This document shows positions 41,930-53,219 of a stretch of 64,000 nt of DNA, one piece after another. The DNA is from Synanceia verrucosa (taxonomy: Eukaryota; Chordata; Actinopteri; Perciformes; Synanceiidae). Both the position numbers and the translations under genes were made by a program. The number at the start of each line of letters is the position of its first letter. The stretch's first letter is position 1. Below the pieces are notes generated by a model. It made no database searches. It was not told the DNA's origin and saw only the letters and a program-made list of their open reading frames with translations. Location of the stretch: the NCBI GenBank assembly GCA_029721515.1, contig CM056558.1, forward strand, positions 13,547,240-13,611,239, written 5' to 3'.

Positions 41930-44900
41930 GTACGTAAATATGCAATTAGAAATATATGTTAATATGATTTTTTTGAGTATGAATTTTGGCAATTTGCAAA
42001 TATCCTGAACAGATTATATGAAGGTACAGTAGCCTGCAGCTCATCAGCTCAACATTAAAAGGCCTCTATCTGGGCAACGAAATACACTCAAAATGCCCTT
42101 TAGCATGGCATCCTAATGTCTCCCTGCTCCAATGGAGCAGCACAGTGATCAGTAGAAGGAGCCTGTGATTGAAATGAGATGAAGCTGTGAGTGAAAAAGA
42201 AGCTTTTTAAACTCAAACACGCATACCAGTGCGGTCCTGCAAAATATCACCTCAGACTCATTTGTCCTTTTCAAATTTCTTGTCAACTGCAGCTGGAGCT
42301 CACGATGCAAACTGCAGTAAAGTGTCTCCATAGTCTGGAGGAGTTCTGTCCAACCAAGGATGACTACAGCAAGCTGTGTCTCCTCCTCACCCTCCCACGC
42401 CTCACCCACCACGCAGAGTTCAAAGACTGGAACCCAAGCACGGCACGTGTCCATTGTTTTGAGGAAGCCTGTGCCATGGTAGCCGAGTTCATCCCTGCGG
42501 ACAGGAAGCTGAGCGAGGCAGGCTTCAGGGCGAGCGGGAACCGCCTCTTCCAGCTGCTCATCAAAGGGATTCTTTACGAGTGTTGTGTTGAGTTCTGTCA
42601 GGTAATACGCTTTAATAAATGGGTTCAAAGTAAACTTCATTGGCTGTTTAACTTTTTTATTTTTATTTTATTTCCATAATGCCATCATGCATCCATAATA
42701 TCTGTCTGAGGCCATCTTTACTGAACGTTCAGATTTGACACACTTGAACTCGTTATTTGGCCGCTGACTGGAGCATCTTCGCTCAAGTAGGTGCTTAGAG
42801 ACAAAAATGTAAGGTTGAAAACACCAAAGTTAAAACTTGAAGCTTCTGTTTCTGTTTTCTAGAGTAAAGCAACTGGCGAGGAGATCACAGAGAGTGAGGT
42901 GTTGGTCGGTGTGGATTTGCTTTGCGGGAATGGCTGTGATGAACTGGACCTGTCACTGCTCTCCTGGCTGCAGAATGTCTCTCCAAGTGCCTTCTCCTGC
43001 GCATTCCAGCAGAAGACCCTTAACATTCACGTGGACCGGCTGGTGAAGCCCAGCAAGGCCGGCCATGCCGACCTCCTGACTCCATTGATCAACCGCCTGT
43101 CCCCCTGCACTACCTCACCCTTTCGCCAGAGGCCTCATTCAGCGGACACCTACATGTCGAGATCCCTCAACCCGGCTTTGGACGGCCTGTCGCACAGTCT
43201 AGCTGCCCAGGACAAGAGAGGCATGGAGGCAAACATGAAGTCTGCCCTCAGTCGGAGCCTAGTGGAGAATAATGTGCATCAGCAGGACGATTCACCTGAA
43301 AAGTAAGGGTGCTGAAGGGTGGAAGCACTTGGAATACCAGATGGGTGTGTAACGCTACAAATGTCTAGACAAAGCGTACCATGCCCTGTGCCTGTCCGGA
43401 TATATCAGGGTTTCCAGGGAAACCTGGAAGACGATTGACCAATTTTCCAGTCATGGAAAACATGGAAAATGAGAAAAAAGGTCAAATTTCCAAGAAAATG
43501 ATTTATCCTCCACATGTCTTGTGAATTCAAACAGGTTAAAATTTACTTTTAACCTGTTTACATCAATAGTTTTCCAGTGTAACTTAACCATTCCCAGGAC
43601 ATTTGACTTTTCCATGTGTTTTCCATGACTGGAAAATTGGTCAAACATTTTCCAGGTTTTCCAGGACGCATAGAAACCCTTTATATGTATTTATGTAGCT
43701 TGTTTTAATCTAAACAAAATCCCCAAAAAGATAGTTACACTCATTGTGTCAGCTAATATAAAATACTAAAAAATATTGAAATATGTGTAATATAAAAAAG
43801 GCATCACATGAAAGAACTACTGCAAGTGAGCAGTTTGACAGATTGTTCAATGTTGCCTGGTTCTCTGTCTCCACCTGCTGGATGTATTTAATGTTCACAG
43901 CTGGTACAGAGTGACATCCTTCGATCTATGATTGTCACCCTCAAAAGGAATTTCTCTTGCAGTATGGTATCCAACTTTTGAACATGATAGCAATAAATCA
44001 GCTAAGCCATGCAGCAAAAGTATTCTTCATGCTAAAACAAATAATATATTTGTCATGCATGATTTTATTGAGTCGCTCTGGCATTGGTATATGACTTTTT
44101 TACTGTAGCGTGCTTATGAGTAATAATTTGTAGCAAAATGAAGAACCAACACTAAGTACCTGCATGCTACATAGATTTAAATTTAAATACAGTGTTAAGT
44201 TATTGCTTGATTTGCGTAATTTAATTCCTACTTCAACTGAAATAGCTTAAAACAAAAAAATGTGACGTATATTTTCTTGTTTTATAGAAAACACCCACAA
44301 GGGCTTGATGGATCCAATAGCACACGCACACCTCTGACCCCTGGAAAAGACGGCGGGCCACCCTGCAGCACGGAAACAGTCGAGGTAACAAGGACCGCAT
44401 ACTCTGAGAAGTGTCTCGTTAAGCGTGGAGTTTAGGTGGTGTTGACCTCAGGTCAGTGTTAAGCTGGAGGAGTGGAATGTCTCTCAACTTTGGTTGCCCA
44501 GGCTGAATTGGTTTCATGACTCGCATGAAGACTATAAAAAGAAGTGGCATGAGTCAAAGTAAGATTTTCAGTCTGTCTTCCCTCCACAGTCATTACTCCA
44601 GATTTAAGAGATTTAGAATAGATTCCCCCTGAACCTCCTGAACCACCTCATCTCCTCTGCCTCATAAATCCTTCCCCAATTCTCTACTACACCTGTCCAA
44701 GGGGCACTGGCGCCCTCCAGCCCCCGTCCCAATGAAGAGGTCATGGACACTGGAGGCAGATAATCTGGTTTGATGTGCGGTCACACCTTCTGCTCCCATC
44801 ATCGCTCATCTTTATGCATCCCAGGTCCCATCCGGAGGAGCAGAGTAGCTCGAGATTGGATTGTTTGTTTGTTGATGCTGTGTATGAAAAGTGGGGAGAG

Positions 44901-45036
44901 AGGTGAAGGGGAATATAGTGTAGACCCACTGCATGAGATGAGGTCCTTGAAAACTTTTTATGGGATGGATGATGGAGGATGGGCCTTGGGAGTTGAAGAG
45001 TTATCAGTCGTGGTTCTTGGGAGAGAGTATATTATA

Positions 45037-45070
<34 letters not shown>

Positions 45071-48000
45071 GGGGGGCAGAGAATGCCTCGAGACAATATT
45101 AATAAATATTTTGCAAAACAGGTTACAATACACTATTGCAGAGTTGCTACATCTTCTGCATAAGTTACAGTATGTTTTTATTATTATTATTATTTTGCTC
45201 GTTGTGTGCATGTGTGTTTGTCCAGCGTCCTGACTCCGCTGAGCACATCCAGGAGTATTACAGGCAGCGTCTCCGCGTGCAGCAGCATCTGGAGCAGAAG
45301 CAGCAGCAGAGACAGCTTTACCAGCAGATGTTGTTGGAGGGAGGGGTGAAGCCGCAGGACGGAGCCCAAAACAATCTCACCGAGACCTTCCTCAGTAGGT
45401 GAGGAAGTCCCGTTAAATTATTACACATCTGTGATTTAATGAGTGTAACATAACCTCAGAGGTACCTTTTTGAGACACAGAGATCTTGTTTTTGTCTAGA
45501 TCCATTCAGAAGTTGGAGGAGATGAACGTGGGCATCGACCACAGAGGAGACGAGGTAATGACACAGTGGAACGGACTGACCGGGAACACCAGTACTTCCA
45601 GTCCCAGAAACACTGGCGTCCACCGCACACCAGACACCGGACCACAGAAGGACAAGGCAGGTGGAGGGGTCAGCAGCACGCCATTAAGGACCGGGAGCTA
45701 CGACTTGCCACCCCTCAGCGAGTCCCCAGTTCCTGCCAGTCAGAGGTAAGTTTATTTTTTTCTGTCAAAATAATGTTTAAGTAATTTGATGTTGACTAGT
45801 TAATCTTCAAACTGTCAGGCAAAAATTATAACATGTTATTCATGTTTGTGTTAAGGACTCACTGTCAATTATGAAATAATAATGGTGTGTATATTTTTGT
45901 TATCAGCACTGAGAGGATCAGAGGGTCTTGCTCCACATTCCAAGATGATTCTGGCGGCTCTGCAAAACGTTACTCACAAGAGGTTCAGCAAACTGCATAA
46001 GTATTACTTTGAGGAGTATTTTAGTGTTAGTAGATGCACTTTTTCCACTGTGTTCTGCATTGTTTGAAAGCCTGAGTGATATTATTGGCATAGGATATTT
46101 AAAAATCTATGCTTATATGCATGTAGATCATGGTTGGATTATTTTTTTTTTAACCTGTATAGTCGGGGAAGTCTAAAGCACAGTTTGTTAAAGTGAACCA
46201 GCTCGAGGACACACAGGCAGTGCGTGCAGTGGCCTTCCATCCCTCTGGAGCACTCTATGCTGTCGGCTCCAACTCAAAAACTCTGAGAGTCTGTGGCTAC
46301 CCAGAAACACTGAACTCCAGGTAGGAGTTCATTTGCCTGTTAATCCAAACTATGATGTATTTCCACAAGATGATAAATTATTTATGTGCTAATGGGTGAC
46401 TTTTGAGATTATGACTTAAATTTGCTCATGCACAGAAAATATTGACCTAAGATTTAAATTGTTCCCACAATCATCTTTCTTTCTTTTTGGGTCTCATTCA
46501 GTGGTTCTGGTGCAGTTAAGCAGCCGCTGGTGCGCTTCAGGAGGAACAAACACCACAAGGGCTCAATCTACTGTATAGCCTGGAGCCACTGTGGACAGCT
46601 GTTGGCGACTGGATCCAATGATAAATATGTTAAAGTCCTGCCTTTCAATGCGGAAAGCTGCAATGCCACAGGTATTATGTTATATGTTTTAGGATAATGC
46701 ACTGAACAGTCACATTTGAATGAACTCTCTGAAAAAATACAAAGTTGCTGCTGTTGTGGTCAAAATGTTTTGGTAAAATAGAAAAAAAATATGGAGTTAA
46801 TTGTATTGTTTCTACCCCAAACACACATTGATTCAGGCCCAGACCTGGAGTTCAGTATGCATGACGGTACCATCAGGGACCTGGCCTTCATGGAGGGCCC
46901 TGAGAGTGGAGGATCCATCTTGATCAGTGCTGGGGCTGGAGACTGCAACATCTACACAACAGACTGTCAGAGAGGGCAGGGTCTTCATGCCCTGAGTGGA
47001 CACACTGGTATGTAAGCCACAGCTCTTCCCCTGCAGTTATGGAAAAGACATTATTGAGGGAGTCCAGGACATTTAAGTCCATTTTGGGACATGGTAGCTT
47101 ATTTTATAGCATTTTAAAAAGCAAACTGGTTTGTACCAGATTTCTTCACAAAGACAGACGTATGTACAGTCAGATCCATAAATATTTGGACAGTGACACA
47201 ATTTTCTTGATTGGGCTCCTTATGTTGCTGCATTGGATTTGAAATTAAACAAGGGAGATGCAGTTGAAGTGCATACTTTAAGATTTAAATCAAGGGGTTG
47301 AACAAAATATCCTGTGATACTTTTTATACAAACATCATAGTACAGTATGTTAGAAAATTTCATGTACAAAAAGTCATGTTAGTATTAGTATGTAAAAATA
47401 ATAAAAATATTTGTAAAATAGTCCCAATATCGCATTCCATCAATAGAAATGATACAGTATATCAAAGAATGCCATAAAAAGACATTATACGGCATGTGGA
47501 AAATTTCATAGTATGTTGAACATTTCATGGAAAAAGGCATCGTTTTAGCCTGGGCCCGCCCATACTTCCTGTGAAGCTGTACAAAATTTCGTGACCAAGT
47601 CATTCAGGCCAAATTGCCTATCTCTTCAATTTCAGATTCCCCCAGGAATGGGGACCAAAGAAAATCTAGTATTTCCCACAGCTCGATTGAGGCGTGTTTA
47701 AAGAAACACAGCACCGTTGTTCTATACTGAAATATAATGTTCCCTGATCTTAGATGAGTTGATACATACCTCTCTCGTCTTTGTGCATGCACTCAATCGC
47801 TCTGGTGCACAGTGCTATTTTGATAGCATTGTTAGCAAACAGAGGTGAAGTTAGAAGCGACCAAGCACTTCCACATTTTCCCTGTTTAAATAAAGTTACG
47901 TGAGTTAGTTATATGACCCAAGTATGGTTGCACGAAATAAAACGTGGCAATTTTCTAAGCAGATAAAGAGGAGAACTAAAATGTATGGCGGAATTACATT

Positions 48001-50039
48001 TGGGAGCACTTTATAGACATGTATACAAAAAAGCCTCATGAAAATCATCATGAAAAAGCTCATACTCTTCTATGTCAGGAAAGTCACAAATATGATTTAT
48101 GGCCAGCTGTTTTCTGTAGGAACAAGTCACTTTATATGGAATTGGAATTTAATTTGTGCATGTTAATTTCAGGACAGTCAGAGGAGCTTGTTTGTTCCCT
48201 TTCATTGTGTGTGAAGCAATTGATTTATCAGTAATTACTGACTTTGTCAGAAATCTAAACGGGAGTCACTAGGCAGTCATAGTGTAGCATGTTGGAAAAA
48301 GTGGCATAGAATAGCATGTCAAGAATTTCAAGTGAAAGTCATGGTTTATTGAAACAGTTAAAAAAAAATCATAGCACAGTATTCCATAAAGTAAAATTAT
48401 AGATGTCATGGTATGTCGAAACACTAGTAGATTATGTTGTATGAAATATCAGTAGTATACAATAAAACAGTTAAAAATAGTATTTTGGAAAAAAGTTACA
48501 TTGCACAGTCTGTCATGAAAGCAGCGCAACAAGGTAAAGACATAGGATGTAATCTATTCCAGCGCTTTGTTTGAACAGGTCATATTCTGACTCTGTACAC
48601 GTGGGGAGGGTGGATGATCGCCTCTGGCTCCCAGGACAAGACAGTGCGGTTCTGGGACCTGCGAGTGCCCAGCTGTGTCCGGGTTGTGGGTACAACTCTG
48701 CACGGCTCAGGTGAGTTCCATCCTCACGCTTCATGGAGCTTTCTGGAGCTCAGCACAGCTGCCAGTCACTGAACACATTCTAAATTAGAATCAGTTCAGT
48801 CTAACATAAAGTTATTGTCCCATATATTTAAAAAAAAAAAAAAACCACAGTAGCAGTGATTACTCAATGAGGTAAATAATGTGTAGTTATGTTGTTGATG
48901 AGCATAAATATTGGCTCGTAAATAGCAAATAGCAGTTTTAAGCTGCAGCAAACATTGTGCTTATAACCACTGTCTCACACAGGAAGTGCTGTTGCTTCGG
49001 TTGCTGTGGACCCCAGCGGCCGCCTGCTGGCCACGGGTCAGGAGGACAGTACCTGCATGTTGTATGACATCAAAGGAGGCCGCATAGTCCAGACTTACCG
49101 GCCCCACAGCAGTGACATCCGCTCTGTGCGCTTCTCGCCTGGAGCCCATCATCTCCTCACCGGCTCTTACGACAACAAAATCATCATCAGTGACCTTCAA
49201 GGTAGCAACGCCAATACATGGCAAGAGAAAGACACAACATACTGTATACGTGTAACAAGATACACATACTATATACAAAGATGAATCACTTGAGTACATT
49301 TTATGATCATCAAAATCTGGTTCATGTCCTTTATTAACTATTTAACTTTAACTTTATTAACCCCTTGATGCCTGAATTTATTTACAATTGTATAAATAGT
49401 GTGTGTTTGCTTTGATTTCATTTTGCTAAATTAAGTGGAGACTGTTAATTTGTCTATAGCATATAGAATAAACCCTGACCCAACTTTTTTTAAAAATTGT
49501 TTATTTACATCATAAAAGCCACAAAATAATTTAAAGTTATTTACATTATAGTGACAAATAGAACAGGGGTCATAGAAGCAGTCCATGTCCACTTTTAGGT
49601 TCCTAGACACGTTGAATGTGCACAAAGCGGCATTGAGATTGTGTATCTGTTCCCCATGCATACGACTACAATTTGGATCGAAGCAGCATAATGCAAATTT
49701 GTGACAATTTTCAATAAAAATGAAATTGATTAAAATGGTGCCAACAGTGAAAAGATGAGTGTTTCTGTTGCCGTGCCACTTGCTGGTGAAAAATATGCTC
49801 TATCTCATCATGCAACACAGTGTTAGTTTTGGTTTTGTCAGGTTTGGTCCCACTGTTTTCTACTCCTGTGTGACGTTTTCTTTTTTCTGACCCCAGGTGA
49901 CCTGACGAAGCCCCTCCCTCAGACAGTGGCAGGGGAGCACTGGGACAAAGTGATTCAGTGCAGGTGGCATCCACACGACCGCACCTTCCTCTCCTCCTCT
50001 GCAGATCGAACTGTCGTCCTCTGGGCACCAGGCCCCTGA
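40686..50039 (+). CDS. wdr47: wdr47, WD repeat-containing protein 47 (complete)
   Basis: WDR47 (nemitin) is a microtubule-associated protein needed for neuron development and, by published mouse work, for ciliary central-pair microtubules, acting with Camsap proteins. Coding exons: 40686-40843, 41199-41282, 41845-41929, 42293-42601, 42863-43302, 44288-44384, 45226-45398, 45500-45745, 45907-45982, 46163-46320, 46502-46671, 46837-47007, 48579-48710, 48983-49201, 49897-50039. They sum to 2,661 nt (886 aa) with every phase matching. Order: LisH (~10-42), CTLH (~45-102), linker, Gln-rich coiled coil (~395-430), variable linker, seven WD40 repeats (~560-886). The ATG is the first in a good context (GTCATGA) and gives MTAEET as in other WDR47 proteins. 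It is shorter than mammalian WDR47 in the variable linkers. Duplicate a or b cannot be told. Confidence 0.96.
41490..41770. repeat. degenerate ~40-bp repeat, block 1
   Basis: Loose repeats of the words AGTATG..CATAAAA, AAAATTTCAT and AAAGTCATAGTACAGTAT. The same family fills 47330-47550 and 48275-48520, two further places in a later intron of the same gene. No coding capacity. Confidence 0.5.
42293..43302 (+). CDS. wdr47: wdr47 helical region exons
   Basis: Exons 42293-42601 and 42863-43302. They encode LELTMQTAVKCLHSLEEFCP.., FKDWNPSTARVHCFEEACAM, FIPADRKLSEAGFRASGNRL, then CGNGCDELDLSLLSWLQNV and SADTYMSRSLNPALDGL. Very close to mammalian WDR47 with shortening at the end. A large minus-strand ORF over the first exon is a shadow. 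Confidence 0.93.
43399..43685. mobile_element. foldback element with ~125-bp inverted arms
   Basis: Most of the interval is one imperfect palindrome. CCAATTTTCCAGTCATGGAA (near 43438) returns inverted near 43620-43640. The centre, AACAGGTTAAAATTTACTTT and its continuation, folds on AACCTGTTT at about 43550. The ends read CAGGGTTTCC and GAAACCCTT, which resemble hAT ends. The A+T-rich flanks are similar but I cannot fix an 8-bp duplication. Located in the wdr47 intron between exons 43302 and 44288. Confidence 0.65.
44288..45982 (+). CDS. wdr47: wdr47 variable linker and coiled-coil exons
   Basis: Exons 44288-44384, 45226-45398, 45500-45745 and 45907-45982. The second carries the conserved coiled coil (EHIQEYYRQRLRVQQHLEQK, QRQLYQQMLLEGG) and the third SIQKLEEMNVGIDHRGDEV. 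The first and last are poorly conserved linkers. The end of the last exon (GAG|GTTCAG) is a weak donor, chosen because it is the only nearby GT that keeps phase before a stop codon; that limit is uncertain. Confidence 0.8.
45040..45070. repeat. (TG)n microsatellite
   Basis: About 15 TG units, followed by GGGGGG. Confidence 0.9.
46163..50039 (+). CDS. wdr47: wdr47 WD40 propeller exons
   Basis: Exons 46163-46320, 46502-46671, 46837-47007, 48579-48710, 48983-49201 and 49897-50039. Seven repeats can be counted: QAVRAVAFHPSGALYAVGSN, HHKGSIYCIAWSHCGQLLAT, HDGTIRDLAFMEGPESGGS, HILTLYTWGGWMIASGSQDK, SAVASVAVDPSGRLLATGQE, SSDIRSVRFSPGAHHLLTGS and KVIQCRWHPHDRTFLSSSAD. They form a closed propeller. 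The end is VVLWAPGP and TGA. Confidence 0.95.
47167..47312 (+). mobile_element. terminal fragment of a Tc1-like element
   Basis: After TA, CAGTCAGATCCATAAATATT then TTGGACAGTGACACAATTTT, a terminal sequence seen in a common fish Tc1-like family, with leader ending AAGGGGTTGAACAAAATAT. No transposase part remains. Confidence 0.7.
47330..48520. repeat. degenerate ~40-bp repeat, blocks 2 and 3
   Basis: Repeated words CATAGTACAGTATGTTAGAA, AAAATTTCATAGTATGTTGA, ATAGCATGTCAAGAATTTCA and ATCATAGCACAGTATTCCAT, clustered at 47330-47550 and 48275-48520. Same family as 41490-41770. Confidence 0.5.
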
Positions 50040-51779
50040 GCTTTTCACCAGAGAAACACTGGTCAGCAGCAGAAAGCACAAGTGTCCACACATCCCAGTA
50101 TGGGCTCACTAACCGCTGGTCTGCGTGCATACTGGAAGCGTCATGCTGTTTACATGCTGCGTATGTTCAAAAATTGTGTGACATTTGTTTTGGAGGTGGA
50201 AGCTCTTGTGTGTGTGTATTTGTATACTGCTGTATATGTGTTTATGAGTGTGCCGTTCCATATGCAAGCAAACACAGCGCTCTGAATATATGTGTGTAAA
50301 TAGACGTAAAAGTCATTAAAGTAATTTTGATAATGCTGTAAAAACATGAAATATGGAATTTTAGCATTTCTGGTTAAAATTCATTTGTGCTTCAGTTGGT
50401 GGGTGTGGGTGTTCCTTCATATCTTTTGGCTTTTTTATGTAAAGCATAAAGCTTAAGCTTTTAGAGCAAAGATATATCTGATAAGTATGTAGTAACAATA
50501 TAGAGAAGACTGACAATGCCTGTATTGAAAGCCATGAGGAAGTTCACAGCAAGCACACTTTCAAGTTTGTTTGTTTTTTTTTCCCACAATGGCAGTCAAT
50601 GGAAATTTTAGTCAGAACATGGTACAGCATAAAGCTGTCTCTATATTTTCTATGGAAAGCAGAGAGCGAGACTCTTCATGTTGTTGGAAGAAGCAACGTT
50701 TCGTTATGCATATTATAATGTGCCTTTTTGTAACATTTGTAGAGATTTATGGATGAGTGGATTGACTGAGAGATTTATTTATTTATTCACAGCTTTATTT
50801 TGATACTTATGCCTCATCATCTGTAAATTGTTGTACTGCAGAATGTTATCACCCATTTGTATTTGCGCACACTTATAAATTCTCAATGTTTGTCACTACT
50901 GAAAAAGTAAATCAACGCTTTACACAAACGTAGAAAGCATGTTTCAGTGATGAGTAATTGTAAATTTCAATTTAATGTTGTGTTCTAGAGGAACTAAATA
51001 GATGAATTCTGACATGAGAATATGTAAATATTAGGTGTGAAGTTTTAGAGATTTTTTTTTTTTTTTTTTTGGATTCTGGCACATCAGCACATTTGATGAA
51101 AAATTCTGATTCAAGGTAGTTTCACTGATTAGCTCCTTGTATCACGTTAACATAGAGCTGATAGGTACGCCATTTTTTCCCTACATAACAGATTTTTAAA
51201 AGGATCTAAAGGAACAGCAGAACATGTGAGCATGCTGATGATAAGGCACTTGAAAGATGCATCTGGACTGCACAATGTGAAATGACAAATCTAGTCACTC
51301 AGTCTTTACAGTATAATATCACATGAAGGCTGTGACTCCTGCGGCTCATGGAAGAGAGAAGAGGGCATCATGTCATCATTATTACATTATCTGTGGATCA
51401 CAACTGCATACTCTGTGACACCTGAAACCTGTGCGTTTTGAAATTATGTTCTACACCATGAATGTGTAAGGGAAAGAACTGCCTAAGGGTTACCGAGGTT
51501 CAAACAGTGGCTCTCTAACCACATGTTGTTCCACTTAAGACCTGTAGGTTTAGTGCTGAAATAAAAATACATGTCACCACACTGCTTGTTATTGTTTTGC
51601 CAAATAACACAGATGTCTTTTTAGATTTCTCTTACATATACAGGGTACACAAAAGACTTATTTCTGCACATACAGTGGCATGCATAGACTTTTTGAAGTG
51701 CTGGGGTGAAAAGAAAAAAAGGGCACCTACAGCATGTTGTGGCCACTGAAGCATGTGATTTTGCCACCCAATAGGACAT

Positions 51780-51990
51780 TTTATCAGCGAAGTAGTGTGT
51801 TTTGCCAACCGGGGGACACTTTAGTGTACATTTTTGCCTTCAAAGAGGGCACTTTAGCACATTTTTGTCTCCTGAGAGGGCACTTTAGTGCACATTTTTG
51901 CCTTCAAAGAGGGCACTTCAGCACGTTTTTGTCTCCTGAGAGGGCACTTTAGTGCACGTTTTTGCCTCTAAAGACAACATTTTGGAGTGT
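51780..51990. repeat. tandem repeat with GAGGGCACTTTAG units
   Basis: Alternating units: A = GAGGGCACTTTAGTGCACAT then TTTTGCCTTCAAA; B = GAGGGCACTTTAGCACATTT then TTGTCTCCTGA. Together they make a ~64-bp higher-order repeat present about three times. A shorter relative with the shared lead TAGTGTGTTTTGCCAACC lies at 40097-40207 in the wdr47 first intron. Confidence 0.75.
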
Positions 51991-53219
51991 GTTTTTCAAC
52001 AATGGAGCCACAGGGGGAGGTGACAGCGATGTACACCACTGTGCACGTCATTTTGAAAACAAAACAAAAACATGATGCATTTTCAGTAGGTGCCAGGTAC
52101 AGTTAGCTATTTTGCAGATATTATGGAGAAAATAAATTGAAGATGAGAGCAATGAGGAAGAAGTTGTGCAGGATGCAAAGAGGAGACAAAGTGCAAGAGG
52201 TTAGAGGGATGGAGGGATGGAGGTAACTGCAGAGAAGAGCACAAGCAGGGATTTAGCGTCACTCACATGCTGCGCTGGATCATTCCCTCTTTTGTGTGTG
52301 TGGACAATGAGAGCCATCGGTACAGAGCTTAAAAAGGATACGCACTCTGTCACAGCCAGCAACCCTGAAGAGACACCAGCCAACCCAGAGGTATCAAAAA
52401 AACACACACTTGCAACTTACACGGAACCTGTTTTTACTGTACATCCAGGAAGATGCTAACTGTTTTTGGAGGGAGAGGAGGGTTTAAAAGGCAAATCAAC
52501 AACTAAGAATCTGCTTCCTGGAGAACAAGTGGAACTACAAAGACTCCAAAGAGATGAAGTTTGGAGACCTCAGTCTGGATAGTTTCAGCTATCAGCTTGA
52601 CAAAATTTTGGACAAAAAAAAATACATTTGGGATACAGATGTGTAGCTTTACTTTGGGTGTGATTTTCTTTTTCTTTTTTTCTTTTTTTTTTGCAAAAAA
52701 AAAAGGTGCAGAAAGGAGTGCTGGAGAATCAGTGTATGAAATTGTTGGCTTGCTGGCTGTGTGACAGAGAGCGACACTGCTGACAGTTCAGTTGCTCAGT
52801 ACTGGAAGATTAGTTTGTGGTGCATAGAGAGGAATTAGTGGGGAACAATGGCTCTGAACTGCCTGATAGGCAGGCTTATTGTCAGTCAGTGGTTTAGGTC
52901 AAGTGCTTTGCTGGCTCTCACCAATTTGACTGAAGAATGACTCACGCTCTTGTCTAATATACGATTCAAATGTTTATATCAAATAGCTTTTAAACCAGAA
53001 AAAATGACAGTTGCTGTTCTTTTGAAACTGTTTTAAACTTGCCTGACATTTGGTGTTGGAGTGGGATCAGTCTACAGTATCACGTCTGCTCTGAAACTAT
53101 GGTAAAAGAGAGGCATGCAGGTACGCAGCAGGTCAGTGCAGCTGTTTTACATTTAATTGAACCAATTCCATAATATCTTTTTGTCGAAACTGTATGGTTA
53201 CAAGGCAGAGATTATGGGG

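Larger units (their letters stand above)
47008..48578. other. wdr47 intron with Tc1 end and AT repeats
   Basis: Contains a Tc1 terminal fragment (47167-47312) and two blocks of the degenerate ~40-bp repeat (47330-47550, 48275-48520). The middle (47.6-48.2 kb) shows nothing I recognise. Confidence 0.55.

Noticed and set aside
42149..42640. Minus-strand 163-codon open frame
   Set aside because: Antisense shadow of wdr47 exon 42293-42601.
50040..50300. Open frames after the wdr47 stop
   Set aside because: 3' UTR sequence; the WD40 propeller is already complete at VVLWAPGP and stop.
51663..51720. TACAGTGGCATGCATAGACT, like a Tc1 terminal repeat
   Set aside because: Only about 15 bp agree, the rest is unlike any Tc1 leader, and no partner end was found.
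51780..51952. Repetitive open frame FCLLRGHFSAHFCLQRGHFS
   Set aside because: A tandem DNA repeat with unit lengths that happen to keep the frame; no start context or homology. Also considered as a CRISPR-like array and rejected: vertebrate DNA, uneven units, no unique spacers.
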